A stretch of DNA of 64,000 nt from Erigeron canadensis (Eukaryota; Streptophyta; Magnoliopsida; Asterales; Asteraceae): NCBI RefSeq assembly GCF_010389155.1, contig NC_057763.1, positions 35,942,645 to 36,006,644 on the forward strand, in the 5' to 3' direction. Shown piece by piece: positions 45,625 to 60,000 of the stretch. The translations under genes and the position numbers were made by a program. The notes under the pieces were generated by a model. The model worked only from the letters and a program-made list of their open reading frames with translations, had not been told where the DNA came from and made no database searches. Each line of letters starts with the position of its first letter. The first letter of the stretch is position 1.

Positions 45625-48600
45625 TCAAACTTGTTCTGGACCATCGGGGAGAACCTCATAACCATCATGTTGTTCCCTGACATGAGTCTTCTCAACAGGA
45701 ATACACTTCAAAACAGCTGCAATCGGCATGCTCACAAATCCAATCACAATGCTAAGCACCCAGAGTTGCCAATCTAGGGGAATAGTGCTTGCGAAAGTGC
45801 CGAGAAACTCAACAATGATTACTTGAAATACAACCGTCGCTATCATGACAGCCATGAAGATCCAACTGCTGAACATGCCACGGAATATGTTTATCTTCTC
45901 GATGTCACGGCTATTTATTTCATTGAATACCTGCAAAATTTATTATGGTAAAAAGAAACATACATAAATCTATGGAAACAATGATGTAATAGAACTCGTC
46001 TAACCTGACAGAAAACGAAGGTGTTAAATATGAAAGTATTAAGGGTGGCCGTTGCATTTGGCTCATACAAATTTAAAATAGGCTTCCCAGCAAAATTGAG
46101 AGTAAACAGGACAGCCATTTGGTAGATACTCTGACCAATGATATTCCTCCACATCGTCTTGGTAATGAAACTGTCTGTACGCTTAACAGGAGGCCGTTGC
46201 ATCAGTCCATCATTTGGTGGTTCAGTGGCCAGTGCTAGTGCACCCAGAGTGTCCATGATCAGGTTTACCCAAAGCAATTGCACAGCTGTAAGAGGGGCAG
46301 ACCCTGAGATTTTACAAGAGTAAGTGAACATTTATATTAAATTATCAGCTAAAAATTATCTTTACGGAGACTATAAACCCAATCACCTGTGATGCATGCA
46401 GAAACAAAGTTGATCATTAGAGCAACAATATTCACAGTCAACTGGAACTGTACAAACTTTTGAATATTAATGTATACAGCACGTCCCCATTTAGCTACTT
46501 TTACAATTGTTGCAAAATCATCATCCATCACAATGACATCAGCTTGTTCTTTCGCAACCTGCAGTTTGGTTCTCAACACACTAAATCAAATGGCATGTAT
46601 GATGTGTATATAACGACCACAAGAAAGTATACATATGTAATGTGCACAAGAAAAAGAAATACAGACCTCAGTTCCTGCTATACCCATGGCAAATCCAATA
46701 TCTGATTCATGCAAAGCTGGAGCATCATTTGTGCCATCACCTGTAACTGCAACCACTTCTGACATGCCCCTCAAATGCTTTACAAGACCATACTTGTCTG
46801 TGGGTGACGATCTAGCCATTACCTGTGTTCATGGGACATTAGTTCAGAGTCTAGTTTTCTTTTCTTATGCAGATTTATAGAGATGGAACGTAATCCCCTG
46901 AAAGTTGCATTTAGGACCCATTTATAAGCAAATGGGTCACATTGGGTTATATCTAATCTCTAACGGGTTGAATCAGTTTAAGCTAAAAGATTTAACTATA
47001 AGAAAACAGATAAATGAGTCAAGTGGGTCAACGGATAACAGTCGGCTGATATGTATTAAAAATGCATAAAGAAGCTGCTAAGTCACTTAATAAAAAAAAG
47101 GTGAGATTATTGTAATAAAAATATATAGGTTTGAATGCAGCCTGTTTTTACCCATTCTCAGTGGTGGATGACAACCCCATTTTGTTGCCCCATAGCCCAT
47201 AATACCTGAAGTCTAGGCACTATTTCATTCAATTCCTCAGGAGTTTTGGTTCGGAATTCTGGACCATCAATGGCCAAACCACCTTCGGTAAGTATGCCAC
47301 ATTCCTTAGCAATAGCTTTAGCAGTGTTGATATTATCACCAGTAACCATACGAACAGTAATACCAGCCGCTAAACAGGTTTCAACAGCTTCTTTCACCCC
47401 TGGTCTAAGTGGATCTTTAATTCCAACGACCGCAATCAATGTATAACCGCTTTCAGGTATGTTTTTTTCAGCATCGCCTTCTTCAATATCCAAGTAAGCC
47501 AAACAAAGAGTTCTCAAAGCATCCATTGCAAATTCATGTATAACATCTGTAATTAGTTTTGCTTTCTCTTCAGTTAAGGGTGTTGTTTCTCCGCTGCCAT
47601 CAATGATCTTGTCACATAATCCTAATACTATTTCCGATGCACCTTTGCAAAATGCACGCGTTTGACCATCAGGAAGAGCAACAATAACAGACATTTTCTT
47701 CTTTGCGGAATTGAAAGGTTCCATTTTTAGAATTTTAATCTCACTGCGTACCGCATCAAAATCACCACCTACATCTAGCCCATATTGTAATATTGCAGAT
47801 TCTGTTGGGGTGCCCAAAATGGATGTTTTACCATTTTTGTCCTTCACCACCTCAGAACCTGTACATTCAAATATACCTTGCAATAGAATGTTTGAGACAC
47901 TTTCTGAAATTTTTGAAAATAAAACGCGGCCTTCTCCGTCTCTGACATCTTTTATTTCACCAGATACCCATATTTTATTAACAACCATATGATTTGTTGT
48001 TAAAGTTCCTGTTTTATCCGTGCATATGCAAGTTGAAGAACCCATTGTCTCACAAGCAGATAAATGTCTCACAAGTGCTTTATCATTCATCAATTTCTTC
48101 ATTGCAAATGCAAGACTCAGTGTAACAGCCAGAGGTAGTCCTTCCGGGACTGCAACGACTATAATAGTTACTGCAGTGGCAAAGTAATCCAGCATACGCA
48201 AAGCATCACTTGATGACCAGCTTGAGAACTCATTTCGCATTGCTTTTTCCACCAAAAACCTCACAGTCAGCACAAGAAAAGTCAGCACAGCAAACAGTAA
48301 CCCGATTTTACCAATGATTGTAGCAACACCGTTTAACTTTACTTGCAATGGAGTCTCATCTTCTCCTTCTTCACTTAATGTTTCCATTAACTTTCCCCAT
48401 TCAGTTTTCATCCCAACTGCTGTGACAAGCATCTTAGCTGAGCCATCTTGCACTTTTGTCCCGGCAAGTAGGAACGGTTTTTTTTCATCGATATGGACAT
48501 AATCGCTTTCACCTGTTAAGCTAGATTCATCAATCAACAAGTTGTATCCTGATATGAAAATCCCATCAGCTGGAACTTGATCACCGATTGATAAATGGAC

Positions 48601-51600
48601 CACATCTCCAACAACCAAGTCATAAATAGAGACCTTCTTTCTACATGCATCTCTTGTTACATGAGATGAAATCTTTTTCTTCTCTTTGTCAAGATCCCTA
48701 AATTGTAAAGATTGTTTGTAGTCACTCACAGCAGTGACAGTGACTACCAATAAAATACTAAGTAGAATTCCAAGCCCATCATATATCCCATCTGGCCAGC
48801 CTTCGGTGGCAAGTCCAACGCCTATTGAAACAATGGCACAAACTATAAGGATGATGAGAGTTAGATCGTGAAGGGCGTCCCAAACAAACATCAAAAAGCT
48901 CTTGGAAGGTTTTTCAATATATTTGTTGGTGCCATAGGTCTCTTGTCTGATAGACAAATCACTTGATTTCACTCCCTCCTCAATCGAGACATTTACAGCT
49001 TCTGCTAATCCATCAACTCCTCCAACAGATCTGAACATCTTCATGTCATAATTACGAACAATGGATGCAAGTTTTTCTGGATTTTTACTGAATTCTGAAG
49101 GTTTTACATCACTTGCTTGATTGCGTTCATGAGAATTCTGAGGGTGAGCAGCAGCTATATTCGAAAGAACAATGAAACAAAAAGAGCCATATTATAATAA
49201 GAAAACATATGTGTGCAAGAAGAATTGAAAAATAGATAAATATCAAGTCTATCTCAGCTCATGCGCGTGCTATACAATGCACAAATGTTTTATAGAAACG
49301 TACCATCCATAAAGCGCATTGCAGCTCTCATGGCAATAAAGGTAACACGCAGATCTTCCTGTCAAAGGTGACAAACAAATTACTTTGTGAAATAAATTTG
49401 AGATAGACCATCTCCGGATCATAAATTTTGGTAGAACTATATTATAGTTTGCTTAGGTGCATGCAGTGTGCAAACTCATGTACAACATATCTACATCAGT
49501 AGTTAATGTTATGTAAGATATTCACAGAAAACCGTCAACCACATCTTAAGCTTAAAGAATTATTATCATCTCTATTCCCATTGCCATGACAATATGACAT
49601 GCATAAACTTGTTGTCATTGACACAAAGGGTTAATTTGACGCTACTGTAAGATTAACATTACAACAGTTACAGGTAAATTTGTAGTATATCAAAATATAC
49701 AACAAAAAACATCAATGCGGGACAGAAAGATGTCTCCCACACCAGCAGGAGTGAAGATTCCCAAAAATTTCCACTCTTGCATAATTAGGTGATCTCCACA
49801 ACTTCATTGACGAACATAATTAAATTCAAAAATCTTTAAAAAAAAAAAAAATTGATAAAATATTGCGTGTTTCTACATGCATGATCAGTAACACAATGTC
49901 TTGATAGTTTTCTTTGGGTAATCACTTACACCCGGTAAATATATAACTAGTTAAGAACAGTCAAGTACATAGGATGTGTGAGTAAATTCCACATCTCAAC
50001 CCGTTACGTACAGTTTCTTGATAGTTGTCCCATAAACAATGCTCAAATAAAGTTGTTGCACAAAACTAAATAATCAAGTGATCTCTTAGTATGTCTAATA
50101 TTCTAAGTAAATAAACTTCCATATTATTTTGTTTGATAATATATAAGTTTTCTATCGTAATAAGTGAATTTCTCACCTCATCAAATGTTTATCAACCGAC
50201 GTTTGTGGGTTAGACATGTCTAAATTTTTGAATTGGAATTATATGAAATCTAAAATCATTTTATATATGTTGGTTAAGATAACTTCCATAAGAGAGAGAT
50301 ACTGCATGAGCAAAATGCCAAACTTGAAGCAACTAGGCCGCAGACGATTAAACTTATTTTTTCGTAAAACTTTATACGAAATTTATCCATTTAAGATGAT
50401 AATGTCAGCAGATATATATATGTATGATTTAATATATACGGAGTAGTTTTATTTTCTGACTTACACATGTCATTGTTTAGTGGGGTGTCTGAGTATCCAA
50501 GTGCGGGACGAAAATGCTACGAAATTTCCTTGTTATCCAAAGTACTGAGAATCTTCGTTAAATACATTAAAGCCCTTGAAGTTTGTCGTATTCGATAAAA
50601 CTTTTCACTTTTACCTTAACCATATTCTGCTTAACTGAAACATTCTATCAACATTTTCTCGGAAAAAGGCAGACTATATTTTCAGGCATAACCGGAATTT
50701 ATAACCAGTTTACAAGCATAGCATACGAGTAAAATACAGAGGTGAATTAGCAAGTAAAATACAGCGGTACCAAGAAAAATTTTTAGAATGAGCAAAATTA
50801 AACAATCTGTGAAAAATAAATTTAAATGAGGGCAAAATGTTTAAAACCTATAGAAAAATTTTAAATATACATGAGAAAATTCAAATTTTGAGAGAGGCAT
50901 TAGCCCCCTTTGCCCCCCTTTAATACCAGATCAAAATCTTCTAAAGTTATTATCAACTTCATAGATAAGTTGAGTGGATCTTGACCTTTGGATTAAAATC
51001 AAAGGTTAAGATTCAAAGTTGATATTTGAATCTTGACCTTTGAATTTAATCCAAAGGTCAAAATTATCAACTTCACCAATGAAGTTGATAATAACTTTAG
51101 AGAATCTTGATCCTTTAATACCGCCCTGGATATAGGGGTGTATTTTGATACGTACAAGCACAGTTATATCCAAAATTATAGTAATGTTTGATTAGTACAA
51201 CTTTTAAGGGAATTGGCTAAGGGACGGCCTGAGAATTCAGATGCCTTGTCCGAGACGAAAAAAAAATGCCCCAACTCTTAAGAATCTAACTATATAAGCA
51301 AAATATTTTTATATAATTGAGACATTATAACAATAACAAAATAGTTGTATTAAATTTATATACCAAAGTAGTTAATCAATGATTCGAAAAGTTCGCCTAG
51401 CATTTTTCATAACAAATTGGTTATTTTATTTTACCAAAAACCTTTACATATATAATATGTAAACAAAATTTTTGAAACTTTTGTGCCCCTCAAATTTGTG
51501 CCCCGTCCGAATGTCTTGCTTGCCCCCGGAGGGGGTCCCATGTTAGCTATACTCAACTTTGATGGGGCATTTCAAAGTGGAAGGAAGGTTCTATGAAATT

Positions 51601-54600
51601 TCCGTGATATCGAATAAGCGGTCTATATCACAATGTCCTTTCAAAGTCGATGTTGAGATGCCTAAAACTCTCAAGATTAATGTTTTTTGTACGACACCGA
51701 ACGAAAGATCATAAGTTCATCACAAAGACTGTTACATACAATGAGTCAATGACTATCAATGACTAGTTAAAAAGTAAAAGAAAAAACAAATCCTAGAGCA
51801 CACATCCTATTCTATATTCAATTTTACATATTGCATATATTTCAGTTTAACCAAAGAAGTATAAGGTCTATATTGTCATTCACACCGAAGATCTAGCTTT
51901 ACCATTGACCCATTTAAAATTTAAAACCGTACATGGGTCGTTCATCTTAGTACTATTTCTGGAAGGTGACCAAGAAAGGTTGACTTCTTGCACGTGTTTA
52001 GCGTGAATAGGATGACGGATGTGAAGTGTATTATTTGATAATATATTATATCATATCTGTAATAATCATGGCCAACACTACCTTACACATGGACTGTTAA
52101 GTGTTAGCCATACTTTATTACGTATTATTCTTTATTTATTCTTTATGAAATTTATATTTAAATTGAAAATCAACACCCCAGTTTATTACTTGAGAGTTGA
52201 GACCTTTTGGAGTTTTGGTGGGGCAATACATCTAGAAGTGTACCACATTATTCATGCATACACAATACACATTTATCATCCTATCCTAAAATAGATAATC
52301 ATTTTAAAACTTTTCACTAATCCTTTGAGGAGATTTGATCATCCATATATATGTTATATAGTGTGAAGGAAGGGTATTCCTTTTGAAGGGGTCTTCTCTT
52401 AAGAGGTTTCCCGCTTAGAGCAGACATATCAGGGTTTTCCCTTGGGGTATTTAAGGAATCATTGGGATCGGTATATTGTTCGCTTATTATATTAATGTAG
52501 GTATTTGATCGCTAACAACTAATTCGCCGTTTAAAAAAATAACCTATCCATATGAGACCTACTAGTGTTTCTAAAAATCGAGTTCAAGAAACTCCTCTAA
52601 AAGTTGATATCTACGACATAATACTCTTCGGTAGTATTTGCCTACTTGGTAAGAGGAGATGATATATCCTCCTAAATTATTAGCCTAAAAATTCTCTGAA
52701 CAATAAGATGATAACATTTGGAATGATCAAGTAAGATTTTTTAAGAAAAAATCGAGTAAAATCCACGTGTCAAAGGTGTAGGGGGATTTTTAGGTTAATG
52801 TTTAGAAATGATTAATTATTTTCTTTTCAAGAACAACATGCTTTAAAGAGAAAAATTCCCATCAATCAATCATAAAATCAAGAACATATTATTTGACTTC
52901 ATGTCCGAAGCTTCCCTTCATTATAATTTTAAAAAGAAGATTGCCATTTGATGTAAAATGGTGATGTTAGACATGTTTTGTTTTCTATCCAAAAGAAGTA
53001 TCTCAGATGAATAAGTAATAATTTATGTAGATGTGTATAGGACAGAAATATTTATTTATAAAAATAACACCAAAACATATGGATAGTAATAATAATGAGA
53101 GTAATAATTAATATTAAATTTTTATAAGGTAAATATGACATGACCAATGCCTCAATGGAACCTACAATACACGTTTATATATCTATAAAACTATAAATTA
53201 AAAGACCCCTATATATAACTAATTTCTTTATTTATATTTGAATATTCTGCATGTATAATATAATTCTTGATATAACTAGCACGTTACCCGCGCAATGCGG
53301 CGGTGGTCGTGACAATGCCGTTGTAGTGGGGGGTCGAGTGTTGGTGGTGGAGACGGCGTCGAGTGGTGTGGATAATTGATGTAAATGGTTAATGAAAATA
53401 TATTAAATAATAAAGGATTGGTAGTGTAAATTAATCATTAATGATATGAGGTAGTGTATGTTGAAATATTTTAAAGGGTGCTAAGTAAAAATATTATATA
53501 TTTCAACACTTCCATAAATAAAAAGGACTATTTCTTTTATAATATAGTATAGAAGATGTACTTTTTACATTGATATATATTGCGTTGAACAGACTTATAC
53601 TATTTATTCCATAAGAAAAGTATAAACAGGATTTTACTAAATATATGTTATCAAAGATATTTGTTCTCTAAAAGTAAGAACATATATTCAATTAAAATTT
53701 TTTTGTTAAAAATCAAATTTATACGGCACAATAATCCTTTCCAAAAGAAGGCACAAAAATTATGGAAATAAATGCATGGCCTAAGACTAAAGTATAAGGC
53801 ATCGCCATTCTACTATTCCAATATAACTAGTTAATCAACTCGGCTTCAACCCGAAACTTTTAATTAAAAACTTAAAACCAAAAATTATATAGAAATATGT
53901 ATGTAATTTATTGTCAATACGTTATAATTTAATACGGAGATAACAACATACTTGTAAAGATGAACAAACCGATTAGAGTGATAAAATTTTAAAAAAGTAA
54001 CTATCATAAGCTAATGGTAGATATGAAACTAAAATTAAAAAGTTAGGATACAGTCAATTATTTTTCATATTAATTAAAAGAAGTTAAGGTTAAAACAATA
54101 ATATGAAAGGAAAAAAATTACATATTGCCTAATATATAAAATAGTTTTTGAAAAAAAAAAGAAAATTTATTATGATATCATATATTTTTAAAAATAGGTT
54201 AGGAAAAAATGGTGTCATGCCACATGAATAAAAAACTTCTAGAAACAATCTTGTTTTATTTATATGTAAGAGAAAGATTAAAGACATTTTTGTGAAGCTA
54301 CTTGGAAACTTAGTCTTTGACAGAAAGAAAAAAAAAACAATTACTGTAATTCTAAAAAATACTGAATTTCTTTCTAAAACTCCTATTGCTATCGAGACAT
54401 TTTGATATGTCGTTTCTACTTTTCCTTTTCACTCATCTTATCCGAAGATTTTTAACAGTATTGTTTTTCTTTTTTTAACTTTACCGATATTTTTCTTAAG
54501 AAAATAAGGATAACAAAGGCCCGGTAACTAAAGAAATTAAGAAACAGCATGAATAGAACCATAGAGGCTTCATGCGACTAATTTATTTTGTTGTTTAAAT

Positions 54601-57045
54601 ATATAAAAAAAGGTGATGTCGCAGCCCACTATCTCCCTTTGGGAAAATGGGCATTGATGATTGATTCAACCTCATGGCTTTATCAACTTTTATATTTTGT
54701 TATACTATCAATTGGATAATCGAATCATCCATTTTCGTGTCAAGTAATGCTAATATGGAAACCAATAATAACATTACTATTCTTGATCTCCTACATTATT
54801 ATGAAATCTTGTACTAGATAAAAAAAAAACTCAAAAAAAGTGCTTTTAAATAAGTTGCAAAATTGCAAAATGAGAATCTAAAAGGACTTTTATAATGTCG
54901 ATCGAAATATATACTTGTAAATATCCTATATTATAAAAAGAATAGCCCCATGTTGAAAGTTACATGAAGAAAATGTCTAAAATGTCCTTAATCATATATT
55001 ACACTATTAGTCCTTAATCTTTTAAAATATCTCAATTAACTCTTTACATTAATTATTTTTACATCAATTATCTATACCACTCGACGCCGCCTCTACCACC
55101 AACTGTTGTCCCCCCAACACCGCCACCGCCACGAATACCGCCGCATAGCGCGGACTAGTACTTGTAAATATAAATGAATCGTTAGAAAAGAAACAAAAGC
55201 TCATATGTTTATTATTACGAGTATAACAATGCAGCCTCGATTACCACGATGATTGGTATTGTCACCATATTTGAATAGATATGGTTGTATTTTCCTTGTT
55301 GATTCAAAGTTGTTTTTCGCATCAAAATTTGAAATTTTTTTTTTTTGTTAGTGAGAATTACTATAAGGAAAATGATGTATCAACATTAGCGTAAAAATCC
55401 TTCTAAACCATTATAAATGTGATAAGTGATTCCATTTAATCTCTTTTATAATCTCCCTTTTAAATTTTCATATGTCACCATCCAATTAATTACGAGGACT
55501 TTTAGACTAATCAATTAGAAAGGATTAATCATTCCCTCTACCGTAAATATAGGACCATTGTGAGTTGAAAACTTAAAAGCATGTCAGTAAGATTCACATG
55601 ACTTTCATACTCGTTCATATATTGGCAGGAATGTCTTAAAGGGTAAAACGGTGAGAATCAGATTTTAAAGACAAACTTATCAATAGGTTCAAAAATAAGA
55701 TGAAGACAAATAATAAATTCAAAAGAAAATAAATTATTATATTTTTACATAGTTGTCCCAAGCTTTTAAAGCGAATTTTCAAAAAGAATATGGGACATAA
55801 ATCATCGATTGTATCAGTTTTATCCTTAAGACACTTCTATGTTTTAAGACACTCTAATATTCCCCAAATCGAATTGGGAAAAAGGCGCAAGCTGAGACGG
55901 CATGTCAAGTGAAGGACCATTTTCAATAGCTAGTAGGGTAATGGTGGGAGTTGGAAACACTTTTGACATGCGAAGATGAAAAGTTGAAATAATAAGAAGC
56001 ATTTATATGTATGAGTGTATGACTCCTAACGAAACTTTACGTTACTATATATTTTACGAAAATTAAATAATTTATTATGAGCACGACTTCATCCATTTTG
56101 CTCAAAACGATCAGGGAAATGGGACATGATATATGCTTACTGTTTGCTATCCAAAGTTCAAGCACTTTCATTGCAACCTTTTTGAGACAACCAATCGACA
56201 TCGACTAGATAATATCGAAGGACATTCTATTAGTTTAGTATTTATGTAGATTAAATTGTAGATTAATTAATATCTATCATGTATAGAATTTAATTACGAT
56301 TAAAGCTGCGTGAAATTTTACATTGCTTATAAACATGACCATGTATTTGTGGAACCTTGATTATACAAGTAAAAGGGAGCGGGAATAGCGTTTACCGAAT
56401 AAACGAAAAATTAAAGCAGCCGCGCTACAATTGAAGCCGAAATATTTGAATAAAAACAAAGACAAATTTCAATATTCGTAATACAATTTTCAACTACTTC
56501 AACCATCAAATTTTATGACCTTCATCATTTTTTTGACTTTTCTGTTACTACTGTTTTATTATTATTAATAAGAAGAAATCAATAAATATAGCCTCGAGTT
56601 ATAAATAATTTGTACTCATATTTATTCATACTTATCAAACATGGTTAGATTAAATATGTAACAGTTTTAAACATGTCTTAATAAATTAAGTATGATACTA
56701 TGCTATGTCTATCATTTTTCAATAATAAAATCCTTTTCTAAATTTATAAAATAAAAAAATGAAATCAGAGTAAATGTAATCACCAGGCACAAAAAACTAG
56801 AGATAAAAAAGTGTATATATCGGTGTGTATGTGTGTGCGTGTATATTTTAAAAGGGATGAAAAGAAAATAGAACCTTGATTTTGGTAAGGCGATTCTGAT
56901 GAATAGATCGTTTAGCGAGATCGGCAACATGACGGAAACGCCGGCGAGGATTTTTAACTACTGATACTGCGTCGCGCCACCTCTGCAACGCCGCTTCCGA
57001 CGGATGTTTCGCCGGAACATCGAAATCCTTCATGTAGTCCTTCAT
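45625..57045 (-). CDS. ACA4: Autoinhibited P2B Ca2+-ATPase, ACA4/ACA11-like, 7 exons, 7.5 kb first intron
   Basis: Pumps Ca2+ out of the cytosol using ATP; ACA4 and ACA11 of Arabidopsis sit in the vacuolar membrane. Minus-strand exons 56875-57045, 49304-49358, 47206-49154, 46667-46822, 46387-46558, 46005-46303 and 45625-45930 total 3108 nt, 1035 residues, in frame. The N terminus holds the calmodulin-binding autoinhibitory segment ([18 protein letters not shown], about residues 21-38). TGES is at 289-292, PEGLP near 412-416, and the phosphorylated Asp is 455 (CTDKTGTLT). TGDGTNDAP is near 752-760, and VNLIMDT lies in the transport segment. The ending EVLPDGP matches the short C terminus of the ACA4/11 branch. 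That branch, not the ACA1/2/7 (ER/plastid) branch, is also indicated by [15 protein letters not shown] and [15 protein letters not shown]. Intron 1 is filled with repeats but both splice sites fit. Confidence 0.95.
50929..51112. mobile_element. Short hairpin MITE with about 10-bp TSD
   Basis: The arms GATCAAAATCTTCTAAAGTT...ATCAACTTCAT and ATGAAGTTGAT...ATCTTGATC are inverted copies. The centre is itself built of CTTTGGATTAAA-type inverted repeats, so nearly the whole 184 bp can fold back. CTTTAATACC flanks it (50918-50927 and 51113-51122), with one extra A on the left. The TSD length suggests a Mutator-type MITE. Confidence 0.75.
53276..53553 (-). mobile_element. Helitron-like non-autonomous element
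   Basis: On the minus strand it starts TCTATACTATATTATAAAAG and ends CCGCCGCATTGCGCGGGTAA...CTAG|T. The GC-rich stem and CTAG end are well kept. The base before the start is T instead of the usual A. 278 bp, non-coding, rich in GGTGGTGG-type sequence on the plus strand near its end. Confidence 0.55.
54925..55158 (+). mobile_element. Helitron-family sequence flanked by a 13-bp direct repeat
   Basis: The body starts (T)CCTATATTATAAAAAG and ends CCGCCGCATAGCGCGG-ACTAG, matching the Helitron-like family here in plus orientation. It also satisfies A|TC...CTAG|T. However, TACTTGTAAATAT occurs exactly on both sides (54912-54924 and 55159-55171), which Helitrons do not make. See findings. Confidence 0.6.
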
Positions 57046-60000
57046 TGTTGCACCTCCGCGTTTGGCGGAGCAAGAGCTAGAGAGAAATTGAGGAGGTTGA
57101 TGCTATTAGTTCCGAATTCCGATATAATACTACATAACATATGTGTGCGTATGATATGTTATTTTTATTTTTGAATTTTTTTTTCTCTTTTGTATTTATG
57201 TAGAGGATACAGCGAATCGGATATTCTTTGAAACAAGATTTTGCGTTACTCGTATATTTTTTGTTTATAGAGTTTGGGAAGAGGAGAGGGCTAGTAATAG
57301 TAGGGCACATGATTTAGCTGATTCATTATGGATCGGCCCAAGTTTTGATCCAACATCCAGACTGAGGATGTTTCTATGCTAAATATATATATATAGGCTT
57401 TGCATTATCTAACATTTAACAATTATAAAAGAGCAACTTAAATTCTAAAATGAAAAAGTAACGAGAGCAACTACCTGCGTGTTGCGGTGGTGGTTATAGA
57501 GTGTGATAGGTCATAGGAGGTGATACATCATAGAATGTCATAGTCAAATACCTTAGCCGTACGGGCTCCGTCCTCGGATTTAAAAATTCGTCGAAAGTAT
57601 ATCGAATGACATCTCTAATGAAAGAGCATTAAATTTTAAGAACACCCATATAATTTTTATAATTTATCAATGTACGGTTATTAAGATAAAAGATTTTGAA
57701 ATAATTAGATGAATAAAATGATTTATGAAGGAGAGAGAATAAAAAGGCCTAATAAAAAGTTTTAGAAAAAATAAATTTTTTAATTAAGAAAAATGTTTTA
57801 GAGACCTAATAAAAAGGCCTAAAATTTTAACTAATGCCACCTGTGCTAATAATTTTGGGTGTTAGTTAATTATTTAATTTTATGACAACAATACCCTTAA
57901 TCTTTATGGCAAACTAACTATATGCATAGTTTTCCTTTATATTAACACCATTTCACGTACTTAGATGATCTTTCATGTAAGTCTTCTTTTTTCAATGCTA
58001 ATCTATTTCAATCGAATATATAAAGTTGCTAATTTATCATGCAAGTCTTTTTTGACTTTTATTCATCTTTTATTTCAATCGATTAGATCTTGCTTTTGCA
58101 TGATGTATCTTATTTATTGATTCTTGTGTTTTTGTTATGGGATTGACCTCGTATAGTTTTCTTTGATTGAATACATAATGCTAATAGCTACATTAAAGCA
58201 AACAAAGATTCTTATTTAATTTATTTTAAAACATATTTTTTGGTTTTGTGTATACACCGCTGCTTATGAAACAAATACAAAACAATTTTTTCTCAAGTTT
58301 TGTTGAAGGCGGCTGGAATAATCACGTTTTATTATTTATATATTTTTCAATGTTTTATAAAAGTTGTGAGGTTATGTTCCAGGTCAATTGTTATAATCAA
58401 TAAAATAAAACATACTGAGTATTAATTAAATGGAAAAATACAGAGAAAGAAACAAAAAAAAGTTGCCTAAATTAATATTAGGGGTAAAATGGGAAGACGA
58501 TTATTAAAGTTTTGGAGTAAATAGTGATATGTACACATGACAATATCTTAATGGTTAGGTTAATTTTTAGGTTTATTTATTAGGTCTCCTAATCAAAGCT
58601 CATTATTTAATACAAGGACCTAGACGATCCATATAAAAAAATGGTCTCTAAGTCAATTAGTAAAAAGTCGTTAAATAGTTCCTTAGATTTAAATTTAAAT
58701 GTATAATATAATTTTAAAAAATTGATACGTTTTGTGTTATGTATGCATACACAAGTGTGTTTCAACATTGGTTATTTGCCATCAATCACAACGACAACAA
58801 AGTCGGAATGAGGATCACTCAAATGAAAGTTAGATTGCTTCTATGACACATGAGAAAAATATAAAACGATATGATTGAAAACACTCATTGATTCATGAAA
58901 GTGTCTTGGAGTCATGAAGATAATATAACTGACAATCATTTTCAACAAGAGATTAAAATGTCAAAGAAATAAATACTCAATGATACTCAATAAAAGCTTT
59001 GAGAAAAAACATATGTTAAATTTCTAAAGTAGCTAATTAATTAGGTTATGTTACAATAACAAATATTTTACAAACTAATTAATACAAGCGTAGGTGGGAT
59101 ATAAAAAGAAAAAAACGAATACATAAAAATAATTTACTGTGTAGAGGTTTTGTTTGTAAAAAAATTCTAAACCTATAATTACTCTAATTCTTATATAAAA
59201 GTATTATAATAAAATTATTGCATATTGACAAGTGACAATGCAATAAGTTTTTTATTTTGAAAGACACAATATTTGAAATTAACTTCATAAATTTAATCAT
59301 GTATTTTTCTTTTTCTTTTACTTTTTTATATATAATAACATAAATGAAAATGACTTTTTTTATATTTACATTAGGGTATATTTGGTTGCATGGAGTGACT
59401 CTTAAAATGTAATAGATCATCTTTTTATTATGTTTGTATTTGGGTGACCAATAGTTCATACAAAAATTAAATTTTACAATAGTCTTTTTTTTTTTTTTTT
59501 TAAAGCGATGTTTTTTTTCTTTTTCATCTCTCAAAAAGACAATATTCTTTTTTAATCATTGATAAGATTTCACGTTTACTCCATAAACAACATATCATTT
59601 TGTACAATCACATTAATATTATAGGATACATAAATTATTATGTTTATTCACGTTTTACATATTATGTATTCAAGTCACATATCATATTGTACAATCACAT
59701 TAACATTATATGATACATAAATGATCTTAATTATGCTTATCCACGTTTTACATATAATGTGAGCTTTAAAATATGTTTGATTTAAGGGTTTAGTATAAAC
59801 AATGAAAAGAAATATGTTTGTCTTATTTTAATGGATATTTTATTTAAAAAATGATACTAGTATTACAACAATTGGTATAATTACATCCGCGTGTTTTATT
59901 GTTTAGTACAATGTGTTATAAAAATAACAGTGTATAATAAATATATAAAGACTTAAAGAATAGTGATATTGATATTATTTTTTAAATGATGATACTATAT

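Larger units (their letters stand above)
49359..56874. other. Intron 1 of the Ca2+-ATPase gene, 7.5 kb, repeat-rich
   Basis: No coding region is supported. The intron has a GT start after AAAATCAAG and a CAG acceptor before the 55-nt exon 2. It holds a hairpin MITE (50929-51112), an eroded repeat with GCCCCGTCC ends (about 51215-51540), a retroposon-like 3' end (about 52340-52550, ending in CGCCGTTTAAAAAAATAA), and two Helitron-like elements (53276-53553 and 54925-55158). Confidence 0.75.

Noticed and set aside
46880..47160. GGGTCA/TGACCC-rich segment in a Ca2+-ATPase intron as a regulatory site
   Set aside because: Similar segments occur at about 27.4, 34.25 and 23.1 kb; more likely an eroded repeat family than a regulatory element.
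56848..57045. Small separate gene for a 65-residue protein
   Set aside because: Its first 57 residues are the N terminus of a P2B Ca2+-ATPase and splice in frame to the exon at 49304-49358.
59184..59534. 116-residue minus-strand frame
   Set aside because: Lys/Ile/Phe/Tyr-rich translation of AT-rich DNA with poly-T runs; no domain.
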